Of a stretch of 64,000 nucleotides of DNA, positions 54,399-63,226 are shown piece after piece (the first letter of the stretch is position 1; the number at the start of each line of letters is the position of its first letter). Under the pieces are notes generated by a model. It was given only the letters and a program-made list of their open reading frames with translations. It was not told the origin of the DNA and ran no database searches. Origin of the DNA: Paraburkholderia phytofirmans OLGA172 (GTDB lineage: Bacteria > Pseudomonadota > Gammaproteobacteria > Burkholderiales > Burkholderiaceae). The DNA is taken from positions 2,852,001 through 2,916,000 of the forward strand of contig NZ_CP014579.1 of NCBI RefSeq assembly GCF_001634365.1. Direction: 5' to 3'. A program made the position numbers and the translations under genes.

Positions 54399-55568
54399 TT
54401 AGACGCGCTTGGCGAGCGGCACGAACGGCAGATCGTCGGGACCGGTGTAATTCGCGCTCGGACGGATGATCTTGTTGTCGATCCGCTGCTCGATAATGTG
54501 CGCGCTCCAGCCAGCCGTACGGGCGATCACGAACAGCGGCGTGAACATCGCCGTCGGCACGCCCATCATGTGATACGAGACCGCGCTGAACCAGTCGAGA
54601 TTCGGGAACATCTTTTTCACATCTGCCATCACTGTTTCAAGTCGTTCGGCGATGTTGAACAGCTTCAGGTTGCCCGCTTCCTTCGAGAGCTTCTTCGCGA
54701 CTTCCTTGATGACCTTGTTGCGCGGATCGGAAATCGTGTACACCGGGTGACCGAAACCGATCACCACTTCCTTGTTTTCAACACGCTTGCGGATATCGGC
54801 TTCGGCTTCGTCAGGCGTCTGGTAGCGCGACTGGATCTCGAACGCAACTTCGTTGGCGCCGCCGTGCTTCGGGCCGCGCAGCGCCCCGATTGCGCCGGTG
54901 ATCGCCGAGTAGATGTCCGAGCCCGTGCCCGCGATCACGCGGCCGGTGAACGTCGAGGCGTTGAATTCATGCTCGGCATACAGGTTCAGCGACACATGCA
55001 TCGCGTCGACCCATTCTTTCGACGGTTCCACGCCGTGCAGCAGGTGCAGGAAGTGGCCGCCGATCGAATCGTCGTCGGTTTCGACTTCGATGCGCTTGCC
55101 GTTGTGCGAGTAGTGGTACCAGTACAGCAGCATCGACCCGAGCGAGGCCATCAGCTTGTCGGCGATGTCGCGTGCGCCCGGCAGGTTGTGATCGTCTTTC
55201 TCCGGCAGCACGGTGCCGAGCACCGACACGCCGGTGCGCATCACATCCATCGGGTGCGCGGCGGCCGGAATCCATTCCAGCGCGGCTTTGACGTTCGCGG
55301 GCAGACCGCGCAGCGCCTTGAGCCTGGTCTTGTAGGCGGTCAGTTCGGCTTGCGTCGGCAGCTTTTCGTGGACCAGCAGATACGCGATCTCTTCGAATTC
55401 GCATGCACCGGCGATGTCGAGAATGTCGTAGCCGCGGTAGTGCAGATCGTTGCCGGTCTTGCCGACCGTGCAAAGCGCGGTATTGCCAGCCGTCACGCCG
55501 GACAGCGCCACGGATTTCTTCGGTTTGAAGGCGCCTGCGGTCGGCGTGCTGTTATCGGCTTCACTCAT
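54399..55568 (-). CDS. prpC: PrpC, 2-methylcitrate synthase
   Basis: 389 residues. Citrate synthase fold with the PrpC-type start ([33 protein letters not shown]). Catalytic His are in [11 protein letters not shown] and [17 protein letters not shown], and the Asp region is in [36 protein letters not shown]. It joins propionyl-CoA and oxaloacetate to 2-methylcitrate. It is the first intact gene of the minus-strand operon and is divergent from prpR. No prpB precedes it. Confidence 0.96.
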   Translation of the reverse strand: MSEADNSTPTAGAFKPKKSVALSGVTAGNTALCTVGKTGNDLHYRGYDILDIAGACEFEEIAYLLVHEKLPTQAELTAYKTRLKALRGLPANVKAALEWIPAAAHPMDVMRTGVSVLGTVLPEKDDHNLPGARDIADKLMASLGSMLLYWYHYSHNGKRIEVETDDDSIGGHFLHLLHGVEPSKEWVDAMHVSLNLYAEHEFNASTFTGRVIAGTGSDIYSAITGAIGALRGPKHGGANEVAFEIQSRYQTPDEAEADIRKRVENKEVVIGFGHPVYTISDPRNKVIKEVAKKLSKEAGNLKLFNIAERLETVMADVKKMFPNLDWFSAVSYHMMGVPTAMFTPLFVIARTAGWSAHIIEQRIDNKIIRPSANYTGPDDLPFVPLAKRV

Positions 55569-55753
55569 AATTTCGTCTCCAACTGCGGGGGTTGCGTTCG
55601 TGCGGCAATCAGCGCGCCGAGCTTGTCTTCCAGGGTTTCAAGGCGGTGACCGGTGCAAACGGAGCCTAACAACGCAAAGATTGGGCCAGGCGGAACGCGA
55701 GCAGCTAAGTGCCTGATTTAACAAAAAATCGTCTCCTCGCTGCATCGCCATCC

Positions 55754-55790
55754 TATTTCATAAGTGAAATATCGAATTTCAAATTCGAAA
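55754..55790. promoter_or_regulatory. prpR: Paired TTTC-N6-GAAA palindromes between prpC and prpR
   Basis: TATTTCA-TAAG-TGAAATA at 55754-55771 is a perfect 18-bp palindrome. TTTCAAATTCGAAA at 55777-55790 is a second site with the same TTTC-N6-GAAA skeleton, 21 bases centre to centre. They lie about 70-100 bases before the prpR ATG and 190 bases before prpC. They are probable binding sites for PrpR itself or another regulator of the locus (inference). Confidence 0.62.
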
Positions 55791-55858
55791 TCGACAGGTG
55801 CATAATAGGCGAACTTCTCATCCTTCCCGCCTCTCCCTCCAGAGAACGAGCCCCCGCC

Positions 55859-57829
55859 ATGAGCACGCCACCCTTCGACCCCGCGCAGCGCCCCCGCATC
55901 TGGGCCGTCAGTATCAGCCGGCTGCGCGATCTGTTCTTCGATATCGCCGGCGAGTACGTCGAACGCGCCGATCTGCGCATCGTTTCGCATGGCTTCGAAG
56001 ACGCCGTGCACGAGATCGACGAGGTCGGGGCCGGGCGTCCGGATGTCGTGATTGCCGGCGGCTCCAACGGCGCGTATCTGAAAACGCGCGTCGGCGTACC
56101 GGTCGTGCTGATCAACCCAACCGGTTTCGACGTCATGCACGCGCTCGCGCGAGCGCGGCGCGACGGCGCGAAGGTCGCGCTCGTCACGCACGGCGATACG
56201 CCAGACGAGGTGCGCCGCTTCGCCACCGCGTACGGCATCGACGTGACGTTCGCTTCGTATCAGTCGGCGCAAGACGCGGAGAGCGTCGTTCTCGATCTGC
56301 GCGATCGGGGTATCGACGTCGTGGTCGGCCCGGGGCTCGTCACCGATCTCGCGGCGAACGCCGGCATGGGCGCGGTGTTTCTGTATTCACGCGCATCGGT
56401 GCGTGCCGCGTTCGATACCGCACTCGAAGTCGCGCAGGCCACCCGCCGCGAAACGGTTCGCCGTCAACGGCTCGACAATCTGCTGCAGCATCTGCGCGAC
56501 GGCGTCGTCGCGCTCGATGCGCAAGGGCGCGTCGAAGCGATGAACCAGCGGCTTGCCAGCGTGCTCGGCATCGATGCGGCACAGGCAGTGGGCCGCGCGC
56601 TGCTTGACCTCGCACCGGATCTCGCAGGCAGCTTGCCCGACGCGGACGGCGACACGTTCTGCACAGTACGTGGCGCGAGCTATGTCGTGCATCGCGGCCC
56701 GCTGGCGAGCAGCAGTTCGGCGGCAGGCACCGTGCTCACGTTTCAGGAATCGCGCGCGGTCGAACGGCTCGACCGCACTTTGCGCTCACGGCAGCGCGTT
56801 CAGCAGTTCAGCGCGCGTTACCAGCTTGGCGATATCGTCGGCGTATCCGATTCGATCGAACGGGTCCGCACGCTCGTGCAGCGGTACGCCAAATCGGACG
56901 CCACCGTGCTGATTCTCGGCGAAAGCGGCACCGGCAAGGAGATGGTCGCGCAGAGCATGCATCAGCTGAGCGCGCGGCGTGACTTCGCCTTCGTCGCCAT
57001 CAATTGCGGCGCGTTTCCTGAGGCATTGCTCGAGAGCGAGTTGTTCGGTTATGAGGAAGGCGCGTTCACCGGCGCGCGCAAAGGCGGCAAGGCGGGGCTG
57101 ATCGAAGTGGCGCACCGCGGCACGCTGTTTCTCGACGAAATCGCCGAGATGCCGTTGTCGTTGCAAAGCCGGCTATTGCGCGTGCTGCAGGAGCGCGAGG
57201 TCGTGCGGCTCGGTTCGACCGAGCCGACGCGAGTGGATATCCGGGTCGTCGCAGCAACGCATCGTGCGTTGACCGAGGGCATCGAGGCGGGTGGTTTCCG
57301 CGCGGACCTGTATTACCGGCTCAACATCCTGAGCATCGCCCTGCCGCCGCTGCGCGAGCGGCCCGCCGATCTGCTGCCGCTCGCGGTCGAACTGCTGCTG
57401 CAGGCGGCGTCGCGCGAGCCCAGGCTGGCGGCACGGCTACACGATGCGGATGCCGCAGCACGCGTGCTTAACAGTCTTGGTGAGCCGCTCAAGCGTTACA
57501 CGTGGCCGGGCAACGTGCGTGAATTGCAGAACGTAATCGAACGGATTGCGGTTGAACTGGCAGACGCGGACATGGACACGAACTCAAACGGCGCCACAGA
57601 AACCGTCTTTACGCGCGAGGTACTGCGCACCGTCGCACCTGAAATCTTCGAGCAGCCCCAGGCGCGCACGAAGAAAGCTGCGCTCACGTTACGCGAGCGC
57701 AGCCGTCATGTGGAAGCAGACGAAATCCGCGCCGCCCTCGCCGCCTGCGACGGCGACCGCGATGCGGTTTGCCAGGCTCTCGGCATCAGCAAGACGACGT
57801 TATGGCGGAAGCTGAGCGCGACGCAGTAG
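55859..57829 (+). CDS. prpR: PrpR, sigma-54-dependent propionate regulator
   Basis: 656 residues from the ATG at 55859. Domains in order: the PrpR_N sensor (RIWAVSISRLRDLFFDIAGEY, VVIAGGSNGAYLKTRVGVPVV), a PAS-like part (LRDGVVALDAQGRVEAMNQR), the AAA+ sigma-54 activator domain with Walker A GESGTGKE at 354-361 and the sigma-54 contact loop GAFTGA near 401, and a Fis-type helix-turn-helix (DAVCQALGISKTTLWRKL). It senses 2-methylcitrate in known systems and activates prp transcription. A start about 50 residues earlier is open but lacks family similarity. Confidence 0.95.
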   Translation: MSTPPFDPAQRPRIWAVSISRLRDLFFDIAGEYVERADLRIVSHGFEDAVHEIDEVGAGRPDVVIAGGSNGAYLKTRVGVPVVLINPTGFDVMHALARARRDGAKVALVTHGDTPDEVRRFATAYGIDVTFASYQSAQDAESVVLDLRDRGIDVVVGPGLVTDLAANAGMGAVFLYSRASVRAAFDTALEVAQATRRETVRRQRLDNLLQHLRDGVVALDAQGRVEAMNQRLASVLGIDAAQAVGRALLDLAPDLAGSLPDADGDTFCTVRGASYVVHRGPLASSSSAAGTVLTFQESRAVERLDRTLRSRQRVQQFSARYQLGDIVGVSDSIERVRTLVQRYAKSDATVLILGESGTGKEMVAQSMHQLSARRDFAFVAINCGAFPEALLESELFGYEEGAFTGARKGGKAGLIEVAHRGTLFLDEIAEMPLSLQSRLLRVLQEREVVRLGSTEPTRVDIRVVAATHRALTEGIEAGGFRADLYYRLNILSIALPPLRERPADLLPLAVELLLQAASREPRLAARLHDADAAARVLNSLGEPLKRYTWPGNVRELQNVIERIAVELADADMDTNSNGATETVFTREVLRTVAPEIFEQPQARTKKAALTLRERSRHVEADEIRAALAACDGDRDAVCQALGISKTTLWRKLSATQ

Positions 57830-58196
57830 CCTGAGCCACGCCGCCCTGTTTCACAGCATTCGCTCCGGCGCGCGACACGGCCGCGCGCTTCCTGCTGCTA
57901 GCCTATCGAACGAACCGTGACGAACGCCAGCGCAAACACGGGCATGAACGCAAGTAGCCGATGATCGGCCCATGCGCATTCAAAAACTAACGTGAAGATG
58001 AAAGTCTTTCGAAGCCAATGCGCTCTGCCCGATTCGACGCGCATCTGCAACAGAGTCGGGTAATCCCGCGTTGCTCCTCGTTGTCAAACTACTTAGAGTT
58101 CGGCCTGTTCTCAGAGAGAATCCATGTTCTTTATGCGAACAAATCAGACGGAAATCATCAACGTCCGGGCCGTCCTTCTCCTCGCGCAAGTCAGGG
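57830..58196. other. Non-coding stretch before porin fossil
   Basis: 367 bp after prpR with no recognisable gene, terminator or repeat. Confidence 0.4.
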
Positions 58197-58439
58197 CAGG
58201 TCAACCTGTCCGAGTACTATGCACTGCCGAAGCGCGCCGGCCCCTATGCGCCGCAGGCGTTCCGGCGCACCAACGGCAACACGCTCGGCACGGCGGCTGC
58301 GGCTGCGGCTGCGGCTGCGGCTGCGGCTGCGGGGCATATCATCGCGGCCACCGCAACCGTCGGCGACGGCTTGCAGAGCACGCCGTCACCGTTGCGCAGC
58401 CAGTTCGCTGCCGGCGCAGGCATCGTGCACCGCTTCTAA
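58197..58439 (+). pseudogene. Porin C-terminal fossil
   Basis: One frame reads QVNLSEYYALPKRAGPYAPQ then AFRRTNGNTLG, ATATVGDGL and SQFAAGAGIVHRF*. This is the pattern of the last three strands of Burkholderia porins (YxLSKRTxLYAxxxYQxxNG ... AxxxGIxHxF), ending in the terminal Phe. About 300 upstream residues, the signal peptide and the start are absent. A run of 13 Ala encoded by GGCTGC repeats replaces the usual loop. The intact porin at 35.0-36.2 kb ends in the same style. Confidence 0.7.
58295..58330 (+). repeat. GGCTGC hexanucleotide repeat, six copies
   Basis: Six perfect tandem copies of GGCTGC inside the porin fossil, encoding an alanine run. Slippage in unselected DNA is the likely origin. 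Confidence 0.9.
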
Positions 58440-58473
58440 ACGGCGTACGATCGTAAAAAAGAAAGGCTCGCTG

Positions 58474-58508
58474 CGGCAAGCCGTCACGGCGAGCCGTAAC
58501 GGCAAGCC
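58474..58508. repeat. 13-mer tandem repeat, 2.7 copies
   Basis: CGGCAAGCCGTCA, CGGCGAGCCGTAA and CGGCAAGCC follow one another. Together with AAAGGCT upstream (58464) and AGCCTTT downstream they can fold into a long stem, plausibly the old porin terminator. The unit sits only 30 bases before the next gene's start. Confidence 0.55.
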
Positions 58509-58537
58509 TTTCCGTATTCTGCAGTCAGGAGACCCTC

Positions 58538-59896
58538 ATGAACCGCAGCACCGCTGTGAACGTTCAAACGTTTATCAACGACCATCCTTTCTCGCCGTTC
58601 CAGTGGCTCATCTTTTTCATGTGCTTCGTCATCGTCCTGCTGGACGGTTTTGACACAGCCGCGATCGGGTTCATTGCACCGTCGCTGATCTCCGAATGGG
58701 GCATCGCCCGGCCGGCGCTCGCGCCGGTGCTCAGCGCGGCGCTGTTCGGCCTCGCCTGCGGCGCGCTCGTCTCGGGGCCGCTGTCCGACCGGCTCGGGCG
58801 GCGTTCGATGCTGCTCGGCTCGGTGCTGCTGTTCGGCGTGGCCTGCTTTGCTTCGGCCTTTTCCAACAGCATCGAACACCTGACGATCCTGCGCTTCATC
58901 ACCGGCGTCGGCCTCGGCGCGGCCATGCCGAACGCCGTGACGATGATGGGCGAGTACTGCCCCGATCGCCGCCGCGCGACCTTGATCAATCTGATGTTCT
59001 GCGGCTTTCCGCTGGGTGCGGCCTTCGGCGGCTTTCTCGCTGCGTGGATGATTCCGCACTTCGGCTGGCGCAGCGTGCTGCTGCTCGGCGGTATCACGCC
59101 GCTGGTGCTGCTGATCGCGCTGGTGCTGAAGATGCCGGAATCGGTCCGCTACATGGTGGCCAACAGTAAGCCGGTCGAACGGATTCGCGCAGCGCTGACG
59201 CGCATTTCGAGCGACGCCGCAAACGCCGGCAGTTTCGTCATGACCGAAACCGCGCCGCAAACCGGCGGCAAGGGCATGAGCGTGGTGCTCTCGCGTTCGT
59301 ACATCATCGGCTCGGTGATGCTGTGGGTTGCCTACTTCATGGGCCTCGTGATCTTCTACGCGTCGATCAACTGGATGCCGATTCTGCTGAAGGACGCCGG
59401 ACTCACGCCGCAACGCGCGACGCTGATTTCCGCGCTATTCCCGCTCGGCGGCGTAGGCGCCGTGCTGTGCGGCGTGCTGATGGACCGCTTCAACGCGAAC
59501 CGCATCATTGCCGCCTGCTATGCGCTGACCGCGGTGAGCGTGTACTTCATCGGCCAGGCGGTCGGCAATGTCGGCGCGCTGGTGTTCATCGTGTTCGTCG
59601 CCGGCGTGCTGATGAATACCGCACAGTCGTCGATGCCGGCGCTTGCCGCCGCGTTTTACCCGACTCAAGGTCGCGGTACGGGCGTGGCGTGGATGCTGGG
59701 GATCGGCCGCTTCGGCGGGATCGCGGGCTCGTTCCTCGTGGCTGAATTGACGCGCCGCCACTTCACGTTTGGCGGCATCTTCGCGATGGTCGCGGTGGCG
59801 GGTCTGATTTCGTGCGTGGCCTTGCTGCTCAAGCAGGCGGCACGTCCGCATGTGATGGCAGAGGCTGGCGCGAAAGCGGAGTCGTTTGGGCATTGA
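58538..59896 (+). CDS. MFS transporter, aromatic acid:H+ symporter (AAHS) type
   Basis: 452 residues, twelve hydrophobic segments. VLLDGFDTAAIGFIAPSLISEW is the AAHS helix-1 signature, GPLSDRLGRRSMLL the loop 2-3 motif, and KMPESVRYMVAN the central-loop entry. It most resembles PcaK/BenK-type importers of 4-hydroxybenzoate or benzoate. AGGAGACCCTC precedes the ATG. No degradation gene flanks it in the window. It differs clearly in sequence from the other AAHS gene at 32.1 kb. Confidence 0.9.
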   Translation: MNRSTAVNVQTFINDHPFSPFQWLIFFMCFVIVLLDGFDTAAIGFIAPSLISEWGIARPALAPVLSAALFGLACGALVSGPLSDRLGRRSMLLGSVLLFGVACFASAFSNSIEHLTILRFITGVGLGAAMPNAVTMMGEYCPDRRRATLINLMFCGFPLGAAFGGFLAAWMIPHFGWRSVLLLGGITPLVLLIALVLKMPESVRYMVANSKPVERIRAALTRISSDAANAGSFVMTETAPQTGGKGMSVVLSRSYIIGSVMLWVAYFMGLVIFYASINWMPILLKDAGLTPQRATLISALFPLGGVGAVLCGVLMDRFNANRIIAACYALTAVSVYFIGQAVGNVGALVFIVFVAGVLMNTAQSSMPALAAAFYPTQGRGTGVAWMLGIGRFGGIAGSFLVAELTRRHFTFGGIFAMVAVAGLISCVALLLKQAARPHVMAEAGAKAESFGH

Positions 59897-60174
59897 GTTG
59901 GGCTTTACCGTGTCTCTGCTCGCAACGCCAGCTCGCCGCGTTCCATCCGGAACGGCGCGCACGGCGTTCGGGAGAGGCCGGTCACGACTGACTGACTGAC
60001 TCGCGCTGCGACAAGGACAGTCCCGCTTCGCATTGCTTGTGCCCGTTGATTCTCTCGCAGACTAACCTTGAGTATCCTAAGCTGGCGCGTTAAATTGCGG
60101 CTCGCGGATCATCGCGAATGCCCACGGGGAGGCTGCACGTCACCCGATTTGTAACGCGTGCGTAAGGAATACTG

Positions 60175-62088
60175 ATGTCAGAACGGCCTGCCGGCGAAGA
60201 AATCAACTTGGGCGAGCGACCGTCTGGACGTGGCGAAACCTCGCTGGCTGGATGGGCCGCCCTGGGACTCGCGGGTCTGCTCGGCACCCTGAGCCTGTTT
60301 AAAACCCTGCCCATCGATCTGCGCTGGAGCACGGTTCTGGCAAGCGCGTGCCTGAACGTGCTGGTTGTCACGATATGGCAGCCGTCGATGGCACGCACGG
60401 CACCTGATCCGGCACAGGAATCAGGCTGGAAGCGGGGCGTAAGTTTCGTGAAGCAGCTTGTCCGGCACGATGCCGAGGCGCCGTCCTTGAGTCTCGCACT
60501 CCGGGCTTTTCGCTGGCAGCCGTGGGGCGTGGCCATGTGCGGCTGTCTTTCCGTGGCGATCGCCGCGACAGCGTTGCAGCCCCTTTCGCCCGCCACGCTC
60601 GTTCACGCGATGGTCTCATCGAATCTTGTGATCGTTAGCGGCGCTGCGGCGCTGACGCTGGCCTTCCTCACGCTCGTCGCCGAACGGTTCTATGCACAGG
60701 ATGCGGAGCAATCCCATGCCTCGCTATCGGCATCGCTCGCCGGCATGCTGCGCGTCCTGGTGATGTGTGCGCTCGCTGCGGCGTTGTCAGCGGCGTGGTT
60801 CGTCTACCTGCACACAGCGCTCGATCTGTTGGTGCATGTTGCGGCGGTATTCAATGCTGCGATTGCCGTCGAAATGATGATCCGCGCCACGCTTCTGTGG
60901 TTCTTCGCACCGAGCGCCGGTGCAAACGCGGCTCATGTTCCGTCGAGCATCATTGCGGGTCTGTTGCGTTATCGCCGCTCACCGCTCTCGTCGATCGGCG
61001 CTGAATTGCATGACCGCTACGGTATCGATCTGCGTCAGAACTGGGTGTTGCGCAGTTTTGTGCGACTGTTGCCGGTCACCGTCGTGGCGATGGTGGCGTG
61101 TGCGTGGTTGCTGACATCGGTCGTGGTGCTAGGCCCATCCCAGCGCGCGGTATACGAACGGTTCGGCGCACCGGTAGCGGTATGGCCGCCGGGCCTTCAC
61201 TTCGGTATGCCCTGGCCTTTCGGCAAGGCGCGCCTTGTCGACAACGGCGCCGTGCATCAGCTCATCGTGTCAGGTGGCGCCGACGACAGCAGCGTCGCAG
61301 CGCCCTCCACTCCCGCCGACGGCCCGACGCCCGAACAGCTGAATCGTCTCTGGGACGTCCAGCATCCCTGGGAGACAAGCCAGGTGATCGCGGGTGCAAC
61401 CGGCGAGCAGCAGAGCTTTCAGATCGTCAACGCCGACGTGCGGCTCGATTACCGCGAGGGCTTGAGCGATACGGCGGCGCGTGCGGCACTGTACCGGTCG
61501 GTCGACCCGGAGAGCACCGTCCGGTCGATCGCCAATCGCGAGGTGGTGCATTACCTCGCGTCGCACACGTTGCAGGCGTTGCTCGAGACGAGTCAAACCG
61601 CCATGGCCGAGAGCGTGCGCCGTGCTGTTCAGCGGCAACTCGACCAGCTCGCGAGCGGCATCGAAGTCGTGGCAGTGGTGATCGAGAGCGTGCATCCGCC
61701 GTCGGGGGCGGCCGCGGCCTATCACGACGTGCAGGCGGCGCAGATTCGCGCTCAGGCGAGCGTTGCCGAGGCACACGGCTTCGCGGCCGGCTTGCTCGGC
61801 AATGCGCAGCAACAGGCACTGGCGGGCGTCGCCCAGGCGAGCGCCCGGGCGGCTGACACGATGGCGGCGGCGCGCGTGCAGCAAATCAATTTCGAAGCCG
61901 ACACGGTGGCCTACCGGCTCGGCGGACCGGCGTTCCCCTTCGAGTACTACTTGAGCAAGTTGCAGCAGGGATTGCAGAATGCGCGCATCACGGTGATCGA
62001 CGACCGGCTGACAGCCGACCGCCGGGCAACCATCGATCTGCGCTCGTTCACCGCGGGCGATCTCGCCGGCATTCCTCACGGCAATTGA
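60175..62088 (+). CDS. HflK-like SPFH protein with multi-pass N-terminus
   Basis: 637 residues, far longer than HflK (about 420). Residues 1-325 contain about seven hydrophobic segments (for example ALGLAGLLGTLSL, VLVMCALAAALSAAWFVYLH, VTVVAMVACAWLLTSVVVLG). From residue 325 the SPFH/band-7 domain begins: SQRAVYERFGAPVAVWPPGLHFGMPWPFGKA, then RSIANREVVHYLASHTLQALL and GIEVVAVVIESVHPP with a long helical C-terminus (HDVQAAQIRAQASVAEAHGF). Such proteins form membrane cages or microdomains; HflKC restrains FtsH. It is first of three SPFH genes in one operon. AAGGA precedes the ATG. Confidence 0.85.
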   Translation: MSERPAGEEINLGERPSGRGETSLAGWAALGLAGLLGTLSLFKTLPIDLRWSTVLASACLNVLVVTIWQPSMARTAPDPAQESGWKRGVSFVKQLVRHDAEAPSLSLALRAFRWQPWGVAMCGCLSVAIAATALQPLSPATLVHAMVSSNLVIVSGAAALTLAFLTLVAERFYAQDAEQSHASLSASLAGMLRVLVMCALAAALSAAWFVYLHTALDLLVHVAAVFNAAIAVEMMIRATLLWFFAPSAGANAAHVPSSIIAGLLRYRRSPLSSIGAELHDRYGIDLRQNWVLRSFVRLLPVTVVAMVACAWLLTSVVVLGPSQRAVYERFGAPVAVWPPGLHFGMPWPFGKARLVDNGAVHQLIVSGGADDSSVAAPSTPADGPTPEQLNRLWDVQHPWETSQVIAGATGEQQSFQIVNADVRLDYREGLSDTAARAALYRSVDPESTVRSIANREVVHYLASHTLQALLETSQTAMAESVRRAVQRQLDQLASGIEVVAVVIESVHPPSGAAAAYHDVQAAQIRAQASVAEAHGFAAGLLGNAQQQALAGVAQASARAADTMAAARVQQINFEADTVAYRLGGPAFPFEYYLSKLQQGLQNARITVIDDRLTADRRATIDLRSFTAGDLAGIPHGN

Positions 62089-62164
62089 CCCCCTGGCTGC
62101 ACCGTGCGCGCGCCGTACGGATACGCACGCCCAATGTCGGCGAAGCTGTTTTTAAGGTGACGAT

Positions 62165-63226
62165 ATGAGTTTGTTCCATTCGCATGCAGACGGTCACGAT
62201 CACGGTCACGGTCCGCATCGCCACGGCGGTGACGATGCGCTGGCTGCGGGCGGCGGTCCGTTCTACATACGGGTTCTGCTTGCGTTGCTTTGCGTGATCG
62301 TTGCGATCGCGGTGGCGAGCTTCATCTCCGTGCGTGCAGGCGAAGCCTCGGTGATTACGCGCTTCGGTCAGCCCGTGCGCGTGTTGCTCGAACCTGGCCT
62401 CGCGTGGCATCTGCCGGCGCCGATCGAAGCGGTGGTGCCGGTCGACCTGCGCTTGCATACGACGTCGAGCGGCTTGCAGGACGTGGGCACGCGTGACGGC
62501 TTGCGGATCATCGTGCAGGCGTATGTCGCATGGCGCGTCGCGGCGGACCCGAACGACGTGCGCCGTTTCGTTCGGGCCGTGGGCAACCAGCCGGACGAAG
62601 CCGCGCAGCAAATCCGCTCGCTGCTCGGCTCGTCGCTGCAAACCACGTCGGCAGGATTCGACCTTGCGTCGCTGGTCAACACGGATCCGTCCAAGGTGCG
62701 CATCTCTGCCTTTGAAGACGCGTTGCGCAGTCAGATCGACGCGCAACTGTATTCGGCTTACGGCGTGCATGTCGTGCAGGTTGGACTGGAGCGCCTGACG
62801 CTGCCGGCCGTGACGCTCGCGGCCACCGTCAGCCGGATGAGCGCCGAGCGCGAGACGGTGGCCGCGCAGCGCACGGCCGACGGCAACCGCGAGGCCGCGC
62901 AGATTCGCTCGGATGCGGACCGCGATGCCCGGCTTGCCGTCGCCGATGCGAATGTGAAAGCGGCGGAGATCGAGGCGCAGTCCCGCAAGGACGCTGCCGC
63001 GATCTATGGCAAAACTTACGCGGGCAATCCGCGGCTCTACACGATGCTGCGCTCGCTCGACACGCTCGACTCGGTGGTTAGCGCCAATACGAATCTGATT
63101 CTGCGCACCGATGCCGCGCCGTTCCAGGCCCTAGTGCAGGGCCCCACCGAACTGCGGTCCGAGCCATTGCCGCAGCCCGGCGCCGGCTCGGCGCCCGCGT
63201 CGAAAAAATCCAGGTCCGCGCGATGA
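62165..63226 (+). CDS. HflC-like SPFH protein with histidine-rich tail
   Basis: 353 residues. The N-terminus HADGHDHGHGPHRHGG (from residue 6) has seven His in 16 residues, facing the cytoplasm if topology is HflC-like, and may bind metal. One transmembrane segment follows (IRVLLALLCVIVAIAVASFISV). The SPFH domain starts with GEASVITRFGQPVRVLLEPGLAWHLPAPIEAV and contains RSQIDAQLYSAYGVHVVQVGLERLTLP, SAERETVAAQRTADGNREAAQIRSDADRDA (HflC-type coiled coil) and TMLRSLDTLDSV. Its stop overlaps the next start (ATGA). It is 76 bp after the HflK-like gene. Confidence 0.87.
   Translation: MSLFHSHADGHDHGHGPHRHGGDDALAAGGGPFYIRVLLALLCVIVAIAVASFISVRAGEASVITRFGQPVRVLLEPGLAWHLPAPIEAVVPVDLRLHTTSSGLQDVGTRDGLRIIVQAYVAWRVAADPNDVRRFVRAVGNQPDEAAQQIRSLLGSSLQTTSAGFDLASLVNTDPSKVRISAFEDALRSQIDAQLYSAYGVHVVQVGLERLTLPAVTLAATVSRMSAERETVAAQRTADGNREAAQIRSDADRDARLAVADANVKAAEIEAQSRKDAAAIYGKTYAGNPRLYTMLRSLDTLDSVVSANTNLILRTDAAPFQALVQGPTELRSEPLPQPGAGSAPASKKSRSAR

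Noticed and set aside
55700..55716. Sigma-54 promoter candidate (AGGCAC...TGC on the minus strand) for prpC
   Set aside because: The spacing between GG and GC is 9 bases rather than 10, so it is not a valid -24/-12 promoter.
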